Positions 22,701-33,973 of a stretch of 64,000 nucleotides of DNA are shown piece by piece; positions within the stretch are counted from its first letter, which is position 1, and each line of letters begins with the position of its first letter. Origin of the DNA: Bretschneidera sinensis (lineage: Eukaryota > Streptophyta > Magnoliopsida > Brassicales > Akaniaceae). Under the pieces are notes generated by a model. It saw nothing but the letters and a program-made list of their open reading frames with translations, did not search any database and had not been told where the DNA came from. The stretch covers positions 64,590,138 to 64,654,137 of the forward strand of contig CM043699.1 of NCBI GenBank assembly GCA_023935145.1, written 5' to 3'. The position numbers were made by a program, and so were the translations under genes.

Positions 22701-24218
22701 ATGGCATCAAATAGTTATACCGAAGGGCATTCCTATACTCTGCCTCATTTGTTCAATGGCTCCAACTATAACTACTGGAAAAATATAATGAAAATCTTTG
22801 TCGAATGACAAGATTACAATATATGGAGAGTCATTGAGGAAGGACCTAGAATTCCTACAAAGGAAATAACTATTGGAGAAATTAATCATATAATGCCTAA
22901 ACTCAAAAGTGAGTTCAATAGAGAGGATTGTAGAATGATGTCTCTAAATAGTAGAGCCACTAGTATTTTACATTGTGCTTTAGATATTTCTGAGTATAAT
23001 AAAGTTTCTACATGTGTTTCAGCTAAGGAGATTTGGGACAAACTACAAGTTACATATGAGGGCACTAGCGAAGTTAAAATATCAAAAATCTATATGCTAG
23101 TTTTCGAGTATGAATCTTTGAAAATGTCTCATAACGAAAAAAATTTCTCAAATGCACTCATGTTTCACCACTATTGTTAACGACTTAAAGCTTCTCGGTA
23201 GGAACATTGAGTAGTTTGAACTAACGAGAAAGATCTTAAGGTCTTTGCCATCCACTTGGAAAGCAAAGAAGATGACCATCACGGAGGCCAAAGATCTGGA
23301 CAAACTTGATGTTGAAACACTCCTCGGATCACTATTGACATATGAGGTGGAGGAAATGAATCTCGTTGTCAATGATGATGAGAAGAAGAAAAATATGATT
23401 ACTCTCAAGGCCTCTACAAGCAACAAAGATGATGAGAAAGAAGAAGAGAATGAGAGCAACGAAGAATATATTGAGATGGCTTTGATCACCAAAAGGTGTT
23501 CTTGAAAAAGAGCAAGAAGCTTTACACAAGGGAATCCACTCCAAAAAGGGAACCTCTTGTGTGTTTCGGTTACAAGAAGCCCAATCACATCAAGGCTGAT
23601 TTTCCAAAAATGAGCAAACCTTACAAGAGCTTCAAAAAGAAAGCCATGATTGCGACCACATGGAATGATGACAAAGAGGAAGAAACTTCAGATAATGAAG
23701 TTGGATACGAGGAGATTGCCAACCGATGCTTGATGGCAATCGACAATGAGAATGAGGTATCAGTTTCTTCCCCTTCTAATAATAATAACATTGTTAGTAG
23801 AAATGAAGAGTTAATTGAGGTTATAAATGAAATGCATGAAGAATTAAAAAAAATTTGATTATAGGAATATAACCCTAAAAAATGAAGTCTCATCTCTTTC
23901 TAAAGAGATGGAAGGCTTAAAGGAAGAAAAAGAAAAACTATATTCATGCTTTATGATTCTTCATGAGATTTTCTAAAAAATGAAATGAAATTTTAAAGAA
24001 GAAAATAATAGAATTGAATTGCACCATATCTAGACTTATGCTTGGAAAATAAAACCTAGATGAAGTATTATCTAGCCAAAGGTTAAATGGAGGAAAATCT
24101 GGCTTGGGTTATTCTCCATTGGCCAAGCAAAAGTCAAAAGAGACTTTGTTCATGAAAACAACATGTATTAATGAAGCTTCCACTTCCAAGGCCACTAGCA
24201 AGATTAAAATTACTCCTT
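22701..24218 (+). pseudogene. S gag, N-terminal part
   Basis: Begins MASNSYTEG 42 bp after the primer site; the start is chosen because capsid-like sequence (LPHLFNGSNYNYWK) follows at once. Then SAKEIWDKLQVTYEG (UBN2-type copia Gag domain), LPSTWKAKKMTITEA, an acidic Asp/Glu/Lys linker, a zinc knuckle at about 23560 (CFGYKKPNHIKADFP, two of four ligands mutated) and a coiled-coil-like Glu/Lys stretch to 24218. Stops at 22807, 23178 and 23856 and frame shifts. Interrupted by Z; it continues at 41349. Confidence 0.8.
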
Positions 24219-24223
24219 CAATA

Positions 24224-25069
24224 TGTTGGAAATCACCCTCAAGATGCCCAGGTGGTGATCTTCCAAACACCCAAGTCTAGAATGACTTGTAATGATCAAA
24301 ACAGAAACAGAAATCAAAGAAAAGAAAGAACACAAGCAATTTGTTATCGAGGTTCAGTAATGTGCCTATCTCCCCGTGAGCTCCTCTGAGCCCTCTTCAC
24401 TAAATCAATGAGTTCTTACAAGTTATAACAACTCCTCTCCAAGAAACCTCTTATTCTTGAAGAACAAAAGAAGAGAAAATAAAGTGATAAGGTCTTGAGT
24501 TACCCTGAAATTTTCCCCAAGAAAATTCCACTTACAAGTCCCTTGAATCCCCAATCTATACTACTCTCTCTCTCTAACAACTAACCTCTCCAATGAGTCT
24601 CTCTTGTTTGTGTCTTTGCACTCTTATAATTGATCTCACTTTCACAAGTTATGTCACTCCTGTTGAGATTGAAGCTAGGTGACCCTTTATATAGTGCATC
24701 ACTTCTTGAACCTATCTTAAAGTCAATCTCCACCCTTAGATCTTGAGGACCAATCAATCATAGCCCTTGATTAAGTCTAAGAGATCTTGTGCATATTGAT
24801 CATGCACCACGCACTAGAAGAAGAGTGTTGAAAATTGCCATCAGGTGTACCTTCGCGATGCACCTTGGAATAGGGCAAGTCACACCTTAGAAGAGGAACT
24901 TTTGTTGCCTTTCTGGGCGTCGTACCATAGGGAAGCTGGGCCGCGACATGGCCTGGAGAGCTCACTTCCTGTACTTGCTGTAGGGTAAGGTGTCGACTGC
25001 TTGAAGTGCAGCACACACTTAGGACTGAAGCTGAATTTTTCCTCTTTAGTTCATAGACAAATCCCAACA
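24224..25069 (-). repeat. Z 3' LTR
   Basis: 846 bp, + strand TGTTGGAAATCACCC to AATCCCAACA; pairs with 40534-41343. Minus-strand TATA (TATATAAA) at 24686-24693. A (CT)n run of 12 bases is near 24565. The polypurine tract (GGTAGAGATT on the minus strand) adjoins at 25070. Confidence 0.88.
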
Positions 25070-26545
25070 AATCTCTACCTTTGTCTAAGCAACTAAAACA
25101 AAACCCATAGTGTAGAGAACTCAGGATCTAAACTAAACTTGAGTAACCATATCAACCGACTCCAATACTAAGGAGTCTAAGTCAATGATTGAACTTACTT
25201 AGAGGTGGAACTTTGGTGCCTAAATCTGCAGGGTTTTCTTCGGTGGCCACCTTATCCACATGAATGCATCATTCCGTAACATTTTCCTGAATGAAATTAT
25301 ACCGAACATCCATATACTTTGTCCTCTCATGGAACACTGGATTCTTGCACAAATGCAATGCACTTTGGCTATTCGAATACACCACCACCTACTCTTTTAG
25401 GACCTTCAACTTTTCCAACAACCCTTTGCACCACATAGCCTCCTTGATGGCTTCTGTTGCCGCTATGTACTCAGCCTTGGTTGTTGAGAGTGCTACCATC
25501 GGCTGCAATTAAGCCTTCCAACTTATACAACATCCGTTTAAGTTGAAGAAGTAGAAAGTAATCGATCTTCTTTTATCCTGGTCTGCTCCATAGTCCGAAT
25601 CTGCATAACCCTTAAGACAGATGGACTTACCCCTCTTCTCATAAATTAGCCCCACATCTGGGCTTCCTTTCAAGTACCTCAGCAACTACTTCATCCCAAG
25701 CCAATGCTCATTTCTGGGATTACTCATAAACCTGCTGAGAACACTCATTGCATGAGCAATGCCAGGTCTAGTGCTTATCATCATGAACATGATTGATCTA
25801 ACCACACTAGAGTAAGGGACCTTTTCCATTTCTTTCTTCTCCACCTCTGATCTCGGACATTGATCACTGGAAAACTTGAATAACTAGCAAGGGGAACCTT
25901 CACTAGTTCGCTATCTTCCATAGAGAACTTAGATATCATATTCTCTATGTAGGAAGTCTGAGAAATCTTCAATCTGTTTCTCTCCCTTTCCCAGATTATT
26001 CTCATCCCAATGATCTTCTGTGCATGGCCAAGATCTTTCATCTAAAACTCCTCACTGAGTTGAGACTTCAATTTTTTTATCCTCTCTATGCTGCTCCCAA
26101 CCTACAGCATATCATCAACGTAGATGAGGATGATCACCATTTCCTCCACCTTATGCTCCTTATAGTATAAACATAAATCATAGTAGCTCCTCATGAAACC
26201 CAAGCTAGTTACAAAGGAATCGAACCTCTTGTTCCATTACCGAGGTGATTGCTTCAGGCCATAGAGAGATTTATTCAATTGGCACACCAAATCTCCCTGA
26301 CTTCCTTCCTTATAGCCTTCGGGTTACCTCATGTAGATGGTCTCATCAAGCTCTCCATGTAAGAATGATGTCTTCATATCCATTTTCTCGATTTCCCAAT
26401 TAAATTCGACTACCATTGCTAACACTATCCTTATCGTCTTGTATTTCACGACCGATTAGAATATTTTGGTGAAATCTATGCCTTCTCTTTGTGTGAAGCC
26501 CTTCGCCACCAATCTAGCCTTATACCAGACTTCATCCCTTGGAGT
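25070..26545 (-). pseudogene. Z reverse transcriptase (C-terminal) and RNase H
   Basis: Reading the minus strand from 26545: KARLVAKGFTQREGIDF, MDMKTSFLHGELDE, GLKQSPR, the YVDDM box near 26115, LSEEF then MKDLGHAQKIIGMRI (26041), LSRFMSNP, LLRYLKG, RNase H with [20 protein letters not shown] near 25450 and NFIQENV. In-frame stops at several Gln or Trp positions. It continues in frame upstream at 37761 once Athila-B and one GTTCC copy are ignored. Confidence 0.85.
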
Positions 26546-26550
26546 GTTCC

Positions 26551-26934
26551 TGATTACGCCCAAACTATAACTCGGTAGTTGTAGCACAACTTTGGGGTGT
26601 CGATTCCACAGGGAAACAAGTTAACTACAAAAGAAGGTGTGAACCATAACACAAATGATAAAGATTTAAGTGAGAAAATATGAACTTTTGATAATGAAGT
26701 AATTGTGTAAAATAGATTGTAAAATATAATAGAGGAATAACAAGGTTCTAGGAATCCTCCCTAGGCTCGTTGCCCTAATCCTAACTTGATTTAGTTATTT
26801 CTATCTCGATTGCAAGTTTCACATCCCAAACAAGCAATTGGAAGATATTCAATAAGAGTATGTATAAAAACCCTAATGTAATTGTTATGAAATACTTTAC
26901 TTTTGCTTCATACACACATGATCTATCCTATAGG
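26551..26934 (-). repeat. Athila-B outer LTR fragment
   Basis: Matches the right-hand (minus-strand 3') 384 bp of the two full LTRs, from TGATTACGCCC to CTATCCTATAGGT, then switches to gag sequence; AGGT is shared by both parents at the switch. Confidence 0.88.
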
Positions 26935-27690
26935 TACTCAATAGCCTCATCATGGTCTTTTTTGCAGAAACTCACAATTACACATCATCTCTACAAATTG
27001 GCACTCTCTATAGGTAAGATCCTCATAGAAATAGCTAAAAAAATGCCAATTTTCATACCCATGATGTGGACACATACTTAACAGCTCCTTAAATTTCTCC
27101 CAAGACTGATACAAATCTCGTTTTCCTTTTGTGCAAAGGTGGAGATTTTTCTTTTCAAAGCATTAGTCTTATGTTGAGGGAAGTATTTGTTAAAAAAGAC
27201 TTGGGTCATCTCATTCCATTACCCAATTGATCGTGGTCTTAGTGAGTATAACCAACTCTTAGCTTTATCCTGTAAAGAAAAAGGAAAAAACTTGAGTCTC
27301 ACGATATCATCAATTGCATCTTGATTATGAAAAGTCGCAACTACTTCCTCAAACTCTCTAATGTGCACATATGGGTTCTCGTTTTCCAAGCCATGAAAAG
27401 TAGGGAGTATTTTATCATCCCTGTTTTAAAATCTTGATGGTGAGTGTTGGCTGGAAACATAATGCATGATGGTGTGGCTGTCCGACTAGGATGTAGTTAA
27501 TCTCTAAATGTCCTAGCAACATTCTTATTAGGGTTTTCAGCCATGTTAACAAAATTTTCTATATTTTCTGTTGGGTGTACACCAGGGTTTGATCTAGGCG
27601 AGGTTTCACTAATGGACGTGGAAGGGAAAGGTATTTCTATTTCGAGTCCTTTAATGAATCTCCCTTGTGAATCTCTAGGTCTAAGCATAC
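26935..27690 (-). pseudogene. Athila-B second gag copy, truncated
   Basis: Copy of 35490-36240. Starts MLRPRDSQGRFIKG at 27688 and runs through the PSRSNPG...ENIENFVNM region, a stop after LRDY..., and the QVFFNKYFPQ and ERQF-type region down to 26936, where it fuses to LTR. Stops and indels differ from the first copy, so both have decayed since the duplication. Capsid function is lost. Confidence 0.82.
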
Positions 27691-27829
27691 ACCAACTGAG
27701 TTTTTAAAAGTGATAAATAAAACAGAACAAAACAAAATAAAAAAAATCAGAAAATCAAAACTAATAGAAAGGAACGATAGTACCGTCTTGTCTTAGAGTT
27801 GACAAACTTCTTTGTAAGTAAGTGTGTCT

Positions 27830-27846
27830 CCCCGGTAACGGCGCCA
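27830..27846 (-). other. Primer-binding site, tRNA-Asp (second Athila-B copy)
   Basis: + strand CCCCGGTAACGGCGCCA, one mismatch to the plant tRNA-Asp 3' end; 5 bp from the LTR. Confidence 0.85.
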
Positions 27847-27851
27847 AAATT

Positions 27852-29206
27852 TGATTACACCCAAAACATAATGCGGTAGTTGTAGCATAGCTTTGGGGTA
27901 TCAATTCCACAGGGAAACAAGTTAACTACAAAAGAAGGTGTGAACCATAACACAAACGATAAAGATTTAAGTGAGAAAATATGAACTTTTGATAATGAAG
28001 TAATTGTGTAAAATATATTGTAAAATATAAAAGAGGAACAACAAGGTTCTGGAAATCCTCCCTAGGCTCGTTGCCCTAATCCTAACTTGATTCAATTGTT
28101 TTTATCTCGATTGCAAGTTTCACATCCCAAACAAGCAATCAGAAGATATTCAATAAGAGCATGTATAAAAACCCCAATGTAATTGTTATGAAATACTTTA
28201 CTTTTGCTTCATGCACACATGATCTATCCTATAGGTTTATCAAGAAATGACAATATATCTTTTATGACAATATTGCAGTAATGGACAAACCTAAAGAATA
28301 AGTCTACCAGACTCAATCATACCCAAACAATCTTGACATAACAAAAGCAAGACTAGATTTATATCAAGGAGAAAGATACAATCACCAGATTAGAGAAAAT
28401 CTTATAATTAGATAGCAAAGTAAATCATAACAATGATTTGACATTAAATCCCTACTATAACTGAATCAAAGAAAGGAAAATAGGAACAACTACACCTAGG
28501 GATTCATCCCTTCACCTTGCTTGGAGATTAGTTAGCCATGAGGCTCATGGTTGAACACTTTGATGGAGGAGAATTGGTTGCTTCCTTGAGTTTTCTAGGT
28601 TTTTTGAATGTTTTCTATCAAACCTTAAGTGAGCTACTTATATACAAGAGGTCCAAGGATGTATTAGGGTTTAAACAATTAAAAGAAACCCTAATTAAGT
28701 TGTAACTCAGAGACAGGGGGTCGGGGTCGCACCTAGGCTCAGATTGAGCCAGGCCTAGGCTCACTTTGTGCTGCATCTTCACCATTCTGTGGGCCACAGC
28801 CCAGCTTGACCCAGGCCTAGGCTCAGCCCTCCAAGCTGCGGCTTACCTTGATCCAGGCCTAGGCTTGACCTGATCCTTCTTTCTTGCTCTTTTGATGTAC
28901 TTTTTGGAGGCCGAGGCTTGGATAATTCTAGGCCACGGCTCACACCCTATAAACTTGATTTCTCTTCATTTTTCCCTTCCGCAACCATGTCTTTACTTTG
29001 GTGTACCTCGAGTCTTCCTGCTTCAAACAACAATAGCTTTTTCTCCTCTTTTGAACTTAAATTACCTGAAAATGCACCAAAATAAGTTAATGATCCAAGA
29101 ATACCACTTTAGAGTTATTAACGTATAAAAGTGCCATTAAGATCTAGATCAACCCTAAAATACTAATGATTAAGAACTATTAATGTGCATTTTATGGCTC
29201 TCATCA
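27852..29206 (-). repeat. Athila-B middle LTR
   Basis: 1,355 bp, same length as 36401-37755, + strand TGATTACACCC to CTCTCATCA. A cluster of GCCTAGGC-centred words is at 28730-28870; the minus-strand TATA (TATATAAG) at 28637-28644 lies about 90 bp downstream of it. Confidence 0.9.
28637..28644 (-). promoter_or_regulatory. TATA box of Athila-B LTR
   Basis: TATATAAG on the minus strand; the same box is at 37186-37193 in the other full LTR. Confidence 0.5.
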
Positions 29207-30825
29207 CAACCCCCAACTAGCTTATTGCTAGTCCTTAGCAATTCAAGCGAAAACAAGAGATGAATTCTTCGGTGAGAATCACAACAAAGTAAAGCGATTT
29301 CAGTGTTAACTGAGAGTAATTCATATTTTGTCTCTAAAATTTCACATAGCACACAGTATATAGAATCATTAAATTTCACTCCAATTTCAAAAGTAATCCA
29401 AGCATCAATCTTGAGATCGTTATTGACTCTTTACATCCATCTCACCACAATCCATTAATCCGAACATCCGGATGATTTTATGCATAACATTCATGAATAC
29501 AAGTCTTGGCCTCTAAAACATGATAAATTACGTGACATCAATCACAAAACAAGCTCCATAGGCTTACCTTTCAAACCTCTCTACATTATTGTAGAAAAAT
29601 CACATTACATTGGATCAATAGGTCTTTAATAAGCTTGTAACGTTAGGCTAAGGTAATACTTCAACACCCAACTTTTCAACCATTTTTCAAGCATTTTTCT
29701 CAAATCACCACTTTTATTTTCTTTTCTTCTTTCTTTGCCATATTTCACTTCTCTTTTCTTTTCTTTTCTTTTGTATTTTGGCATATGACCATTCACCTTT
29801 CTTTTTCATTTTTTTTTCTTTTCTTTTTCATAACCCCCAACTTATCTCCTTTAATGTACTTGGGTTATGGTAGTGATATTTTCTCATATTTCCATCCTTA
29901 CTCCTTTTAAGTACTCCTCAACAAATGTGTATAGCTAAGTTCTTTTCAGAGAAAGGTAAGGATAAAATATTTTCTTAGGCTCATAAAGGTGAGTAAATGG
30001 GCTATTGAAAGAAACAAAGCTCAAATTCTTTTTCAAGAAAAGGGCTCAAATAGGTGACTAGTAGTAAATATAGCAATGGTAGGCTTGATAGGCTCAAACG
30101 GTCCAAAAATGGCCTATATCATATCCTAAGTAATGTGCATTCTAGGAATTCGCCTCAAGTGGTTATCAAGTAAGTTTAGAGCTTGTCGAGACTGTAAAAA
30201 TATTCACAAAGTAGTCACACATAAAACTTCTCTAAATGTTTAAGACTAATCATACAATCTTACCACAAACTAGAGTCTCAAACCAAATGAAGATTGATAC
30301 TTAAATTAATTTCAACAGAAGCAATGAAGCAAGATTTAACTTTTTCTAAATGCTATCTGCTATCTCAATTAAGTTCATATCATTGACATGTGAATTAACT
30401 CCAAGGCAAACACAAAGCATGCTAAACACAATAATAGAGGAAAATGACACCAATCAGTTTAATGATAGAAAAAGAATGTGTTTCCTCCACCCCCAACTTA
30501 AAAATTACATTGACCTCAATGTTAAAGAAAAGGTAATGGAAACTCCCTTTGAAGCACAAGTGCACAGAAGCTGAAAATTATGCATCTCCTTTTGAACTGC
30601 ATGTTATACTTCTTATTAAAATTTCGATCTACAACATAGAGCAAACAAAAAGAAAGCAACTACGGTGTACCATGAAGATTTTCACGTATGTTAGCATAAG
30701 AAATGGAAATAAATAACTAAAAACAAAAATAAAGTACAAAAACAAAAGGAAAAACTCAAGAAAGGTTAGTATATTTATCCTATAAAAATAAACTAAAGGG
30801 GGACAACAACATAGCACCCACAATT
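29207..30825 (-). other. Athila-B 3' non-coding region with PPT-like motifs
   Basis: The functional polypurine tract is at the LTR edge (minus-strand TAGTTGGGGGTTG, 29207-29219). Two more copies of AAGTTGGGGGT lie at 29831-29844 and 30489-30500. Between them is a pyrimidine-rich (+ strand) run of TTTTCTTTT words at 29710-29830. No protein recognised. Confidence 0.65.
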
Positions 30826-30829
30826 AATC

Positions 30830-32004
30830 CTCTATATCATCATCCTCGTCCTCATTCTCTTCTTCATTTTCCTCACCTTCATTCTCTTCACCTTCCTCGG
30901 TAGGTGGACCAAAAGATGAACCCGGGTAGGGTGGCAAAGTAGGAAAATGATCCATGTTACAACCAGTAGCGGAGGCAAGGTGTTGGTATATTTAGCCAAA
31001 AGAAGAGTACACCCCCGCTTGATAATCGGCTTGCCTAGCCAAGAATCGTTCTTGATGATTAAAGAAGCGTTCTTGACGATTGAATCTATCATGCAAAAAT
31101 TTTTGATGTTCGTCAAAACGAATCTCTAAACACTCAAGGCATTTGGCAACAGTGTAATGCCTAGAGGGTGGAGGAGGAGGAGCAGCAATTGAGGCTCTTT
31201 CTCCCGAGATGTGCGGCCTTGAGGCTTTAATTAGAGTGAGCAGGCCATCATCGATGGGTTTCTTGGGTGGATGGGTTTGTTCATTACTACTGTAAGGGAC
31301 ATCGGCTTGGATGCATAATTGGGTAATTAATGAAGGAAAGTATAATCTAAGCTTGTGTCACACAGTGTATAGGATAGAATTGAATATGATTTGGCCCACA
31401 TCTATGGTCATACCCATCAATATGGCATATATCAAAATAGCTCTCTTAACAGACAGGTCACTATAATGTGTTGCGGGCATCATCCGTTGGCATACAAAAT
31501 ATTGCCAAGCCCGAGCATTAATAACAAGAGACGCACCGAGGAAGGTTTTATGGGTTTGACCTGACATTTTCCAAGTGGTGCCCGGAATACAAAGAGTATT
31601 GCAAATCTCATCCTAATCAATTCTAGATACATATGCAAGATACTCATAGTTGACAATGTCAGGTAACCCATAGATCCTATTAATGGAGGTGCTGCTAAAA
31701 GAGACTGTTTTTCCCCTCACCATTACCTTACCATTATGATGTTCGGTGGCATTGGCATAGAATTCTCTAACTATATTTGCGAGGGAATGAGAAGGTTGTC
31801 TTGTAAATGTGCCCCAATTCCTACAATAATAATTCTAAATAGGTCTAGATTCTCCCTTTCAATGATGTTGAATCCTCTCTCAGGAATGATTTTCCTAGTA
31901 TTTAACAAGCTAAGATAATGCTCACTAGCCTCAAAACTAGCAAATTTGCTCTCATCATATTCTTGAGGTTGTTTCCCCCTTGGTCTCTTGGATTTGGGTG
32001 CCAT
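30830..32004 (-). pseudogene. Athila-B post-pol ORF, Transposase_32-like
   Basis: Starts MAPKSKRPRGKQPQEYDESK at 32004, with FEASEHYLSLLNTRKIIPERGF following. Further along: REFYANATEH, VRGKTVSF, INRIYGLPDI near 31670, then ARAWQYFVCQRMMPATHYSD and KRAILIYAILMGMTIDVGQI near 31400-31510. This order resembles the plant 'putative transposon protein' domain (Pfam Transposase_32) found with Athila elements; function unknown. A coiled-coil-like Arg/Gln/Phe stretch and an acidic/basic tail end it. Frame shifts break it. Identity by recall, moderately sure. Confidence 0.65.
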
Positions 32005-32530
32005 GTGAATCAAGTGTATAGAATAATAAAATAAAGTCAAAATCAACCACCCAAATAGCATAAGTGAACAATAAAGGGAAGAATTTATGCTTACTTGATA
32101 CTCAAAATTGGAGAGAAGAAAACTAACCACCAACTTGAAGTTTGTTTGATGAACACCAAAAGCTTCTTAAAACCAAGTTTATTGGAGAAATTTCCAACAA
32201 AAGTTGCAAGATTAGTGAAAAAACCTACGAGAAATGGAGTTAAAATAAAGAAATTTTGAGGAAAAGTGAGGAGAGAGGCTAGGGTTTAGAGAGAGGAAGA
32301 AAAAGTGAGAAAATGGCTGCTGAGTTCATGTGATGAGATGAAGAAGAGAAAGTGCAGAAAAAAATAGTTTTAAGTTTGTGTAGGTGGCAAAACAGGGCAA
32401 GCCGCGGCTTGGCTCAGGGTGCGCTGCGGCTTGACTTGGGCGGGTTGGAGATGCACGCTGTGGGGCGCGGTGCGGCAACTGCTAGGGCGTGGCGCGGGCT
32501 GGTAATTCAATCTTAGATTGATCAACCTCT
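32005..32530 (-). other. Athila-B deletion junction region
   Basis: Non-coding. Purine-rich (AAGAAGAGAAAG) then a GC-rich patch at 32398-32508 with AGCCGCGGCT and GCGGTGCGGC words. At 32502-32540 it carries a 38-bp copy of the RT-coding segment found at 32567-32604. RNase H and integrase, expected here, are absent. Confidence 0.6.
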
Positions 32531-33210
32531 ATTCCTTTATTTTCTTAGGGGTAGGTAATTCAAAAATTAATTCAATCTTAGATTGATCAACTTCTATTCC
32601 TTTAGAAGAGACAATATGCCCTAAGACAATACCGGATGGTACCATGAAATGGCATTTTTCCCAATTTAAAACCAATTCTTTTTCCTCACAGCGAATCAAT
32701 ACTCTTTTTAAATCCATTAAGCATGCATCAAATGAAGATCCAAAAATAGTTAGGTCATCCATAAAAACCTCCATGCAATTTTCAACAATGTCACTAAAAA
32801 TACTCATCATGCAACGGTAAAAAGTGGCAGGGGCATTACGCAATCTAAATGGTATCCTATGAAAAGCATAGGTGCCAAAGGGACAAGTAAAAGTGGTATT
32901 TTCTTGGTCTTCTAATGCAATTTCTATTTGATAATAACTAGAATAACCATCTAGAAAACAGTAAAAGGGATGACCAGCTACATGCTCAAGAATTTGACCA
33001 ATAAAAGGGAGTGGGAAGTGGTCTTTCCGGGTGGCAGTATTTAATTTTCTGTACTTGTGTTAATGTAAGTGTAAATAACTCTCTAAACTCTAAGAGCTCA
33101 TTTGGTTTGACAAATAGAATTGGATGAGAATTGAATAAAATAAGTGCTAAGAAAATGAAGCTTGAGTGAATCTGAGGGGGTGAAGTGGGTAAATATATAT
33201 ATATATACAC

Positions 33211-33243
<33 letters not shown>

Positions 33244-33967
33244 TATTGTTTGATGGTCAATGAAAATGAATGAAATTGTCAAATTTGGTAAGGACTAGCT
33301 CTTAGCACTGTACAAGTTTGGTAAGGACTAGCTCTCCTAGGTCATTCTTTACCACAGTGACCCCGGACTTTTTAGGGACGACTTGCGTAGGGCTTACCCA
33401 TTTACTATCAGCTATGGGATATATAATACCTGCATCTAACAATTTCAGCACTTCATTTTTCACTACTTCTTTCATAGTAGGGTTAAGCTTACGTTGAGGG
33501 TCTCTATGAGGACTAGTTCCTTCATCCAAATTTATTTTATGGGAGCAGATTAGGGGACTAATTCCCTTTAAATCAGCCATGCTCCATCCTAAGGCTGATT
33601 TGTGTGCATTTAAAGTTTGAATTAACTTCTTACCTTGGGTCTTAGATAATTCAGAAGAAATAATAATAGGAAAGGTATCACCTAGACTGAGAAAGGCATG
33701 CTTTAAGCCCTTAGGTAGTGGCTTCAATTCGACTTTAGGTGCTTCCACACTTGAGGGGACTTGTGTCTTGCTTCTTTCGGGCAGCTCCTCAAACTTTGGT
33801 TGCCATGCCCGATTGTTATAATCCTGAGATTTGTCAAAAACAGCATAAATATTAATTATATTAGTTTTATCATCAAATAAATCTATCTCAGAATTAACAA
33901 GAAAATTTTTAAGAGGATCATAATCATGAGCTAGGGAAACTCCCTCATTGATGAGTGACTCGATCAT
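32531..33967 (-). pseudogene. Athila-B reverse transcriptase
   Basis: Starts in the linker (33967). Landmarks: ELKPLPKGLKHAFL, ALGWSMADLKGISP, KLNPTMKEVVKNEVLKLLDA, GIIYPIADSKWVSP, VVPKKSG; after a ~255 bp insertion (33053-33310) it resumes with RKLNTATRKDHFPLPF, RNAPATFYRCMMSIFSDIVE, the catalytic box VFMDDLTIFG near 32760 and LGHIVSSKGIEVDQSKIE. It ends at PKKIKE; RNase H and integrase are deleted. FMDD is intact, but the insertion splits the domain. Confidence 0.85.
33053..33310. other. Insertion in Athila-B RT, AT-rich
   Basis: Roughly 255 bp absent from the RT pattern: a leading segment with ATTTGGTTTGACAAATAGA and AATTGGATGAGAATTGAAT, then (TA)n-rich microsatellite at 33190-33246. A word AATTTGGTAAGGACTAGCTC occurs at its right edge and again at 33312-33331, so one copy is probably a duplicated target. 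No inverted repeats found by eye; a small non-autonomous DNA element is possible but not shown. Confidence 0.5.
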
Positions 33968-33973
33968 GTTAAG

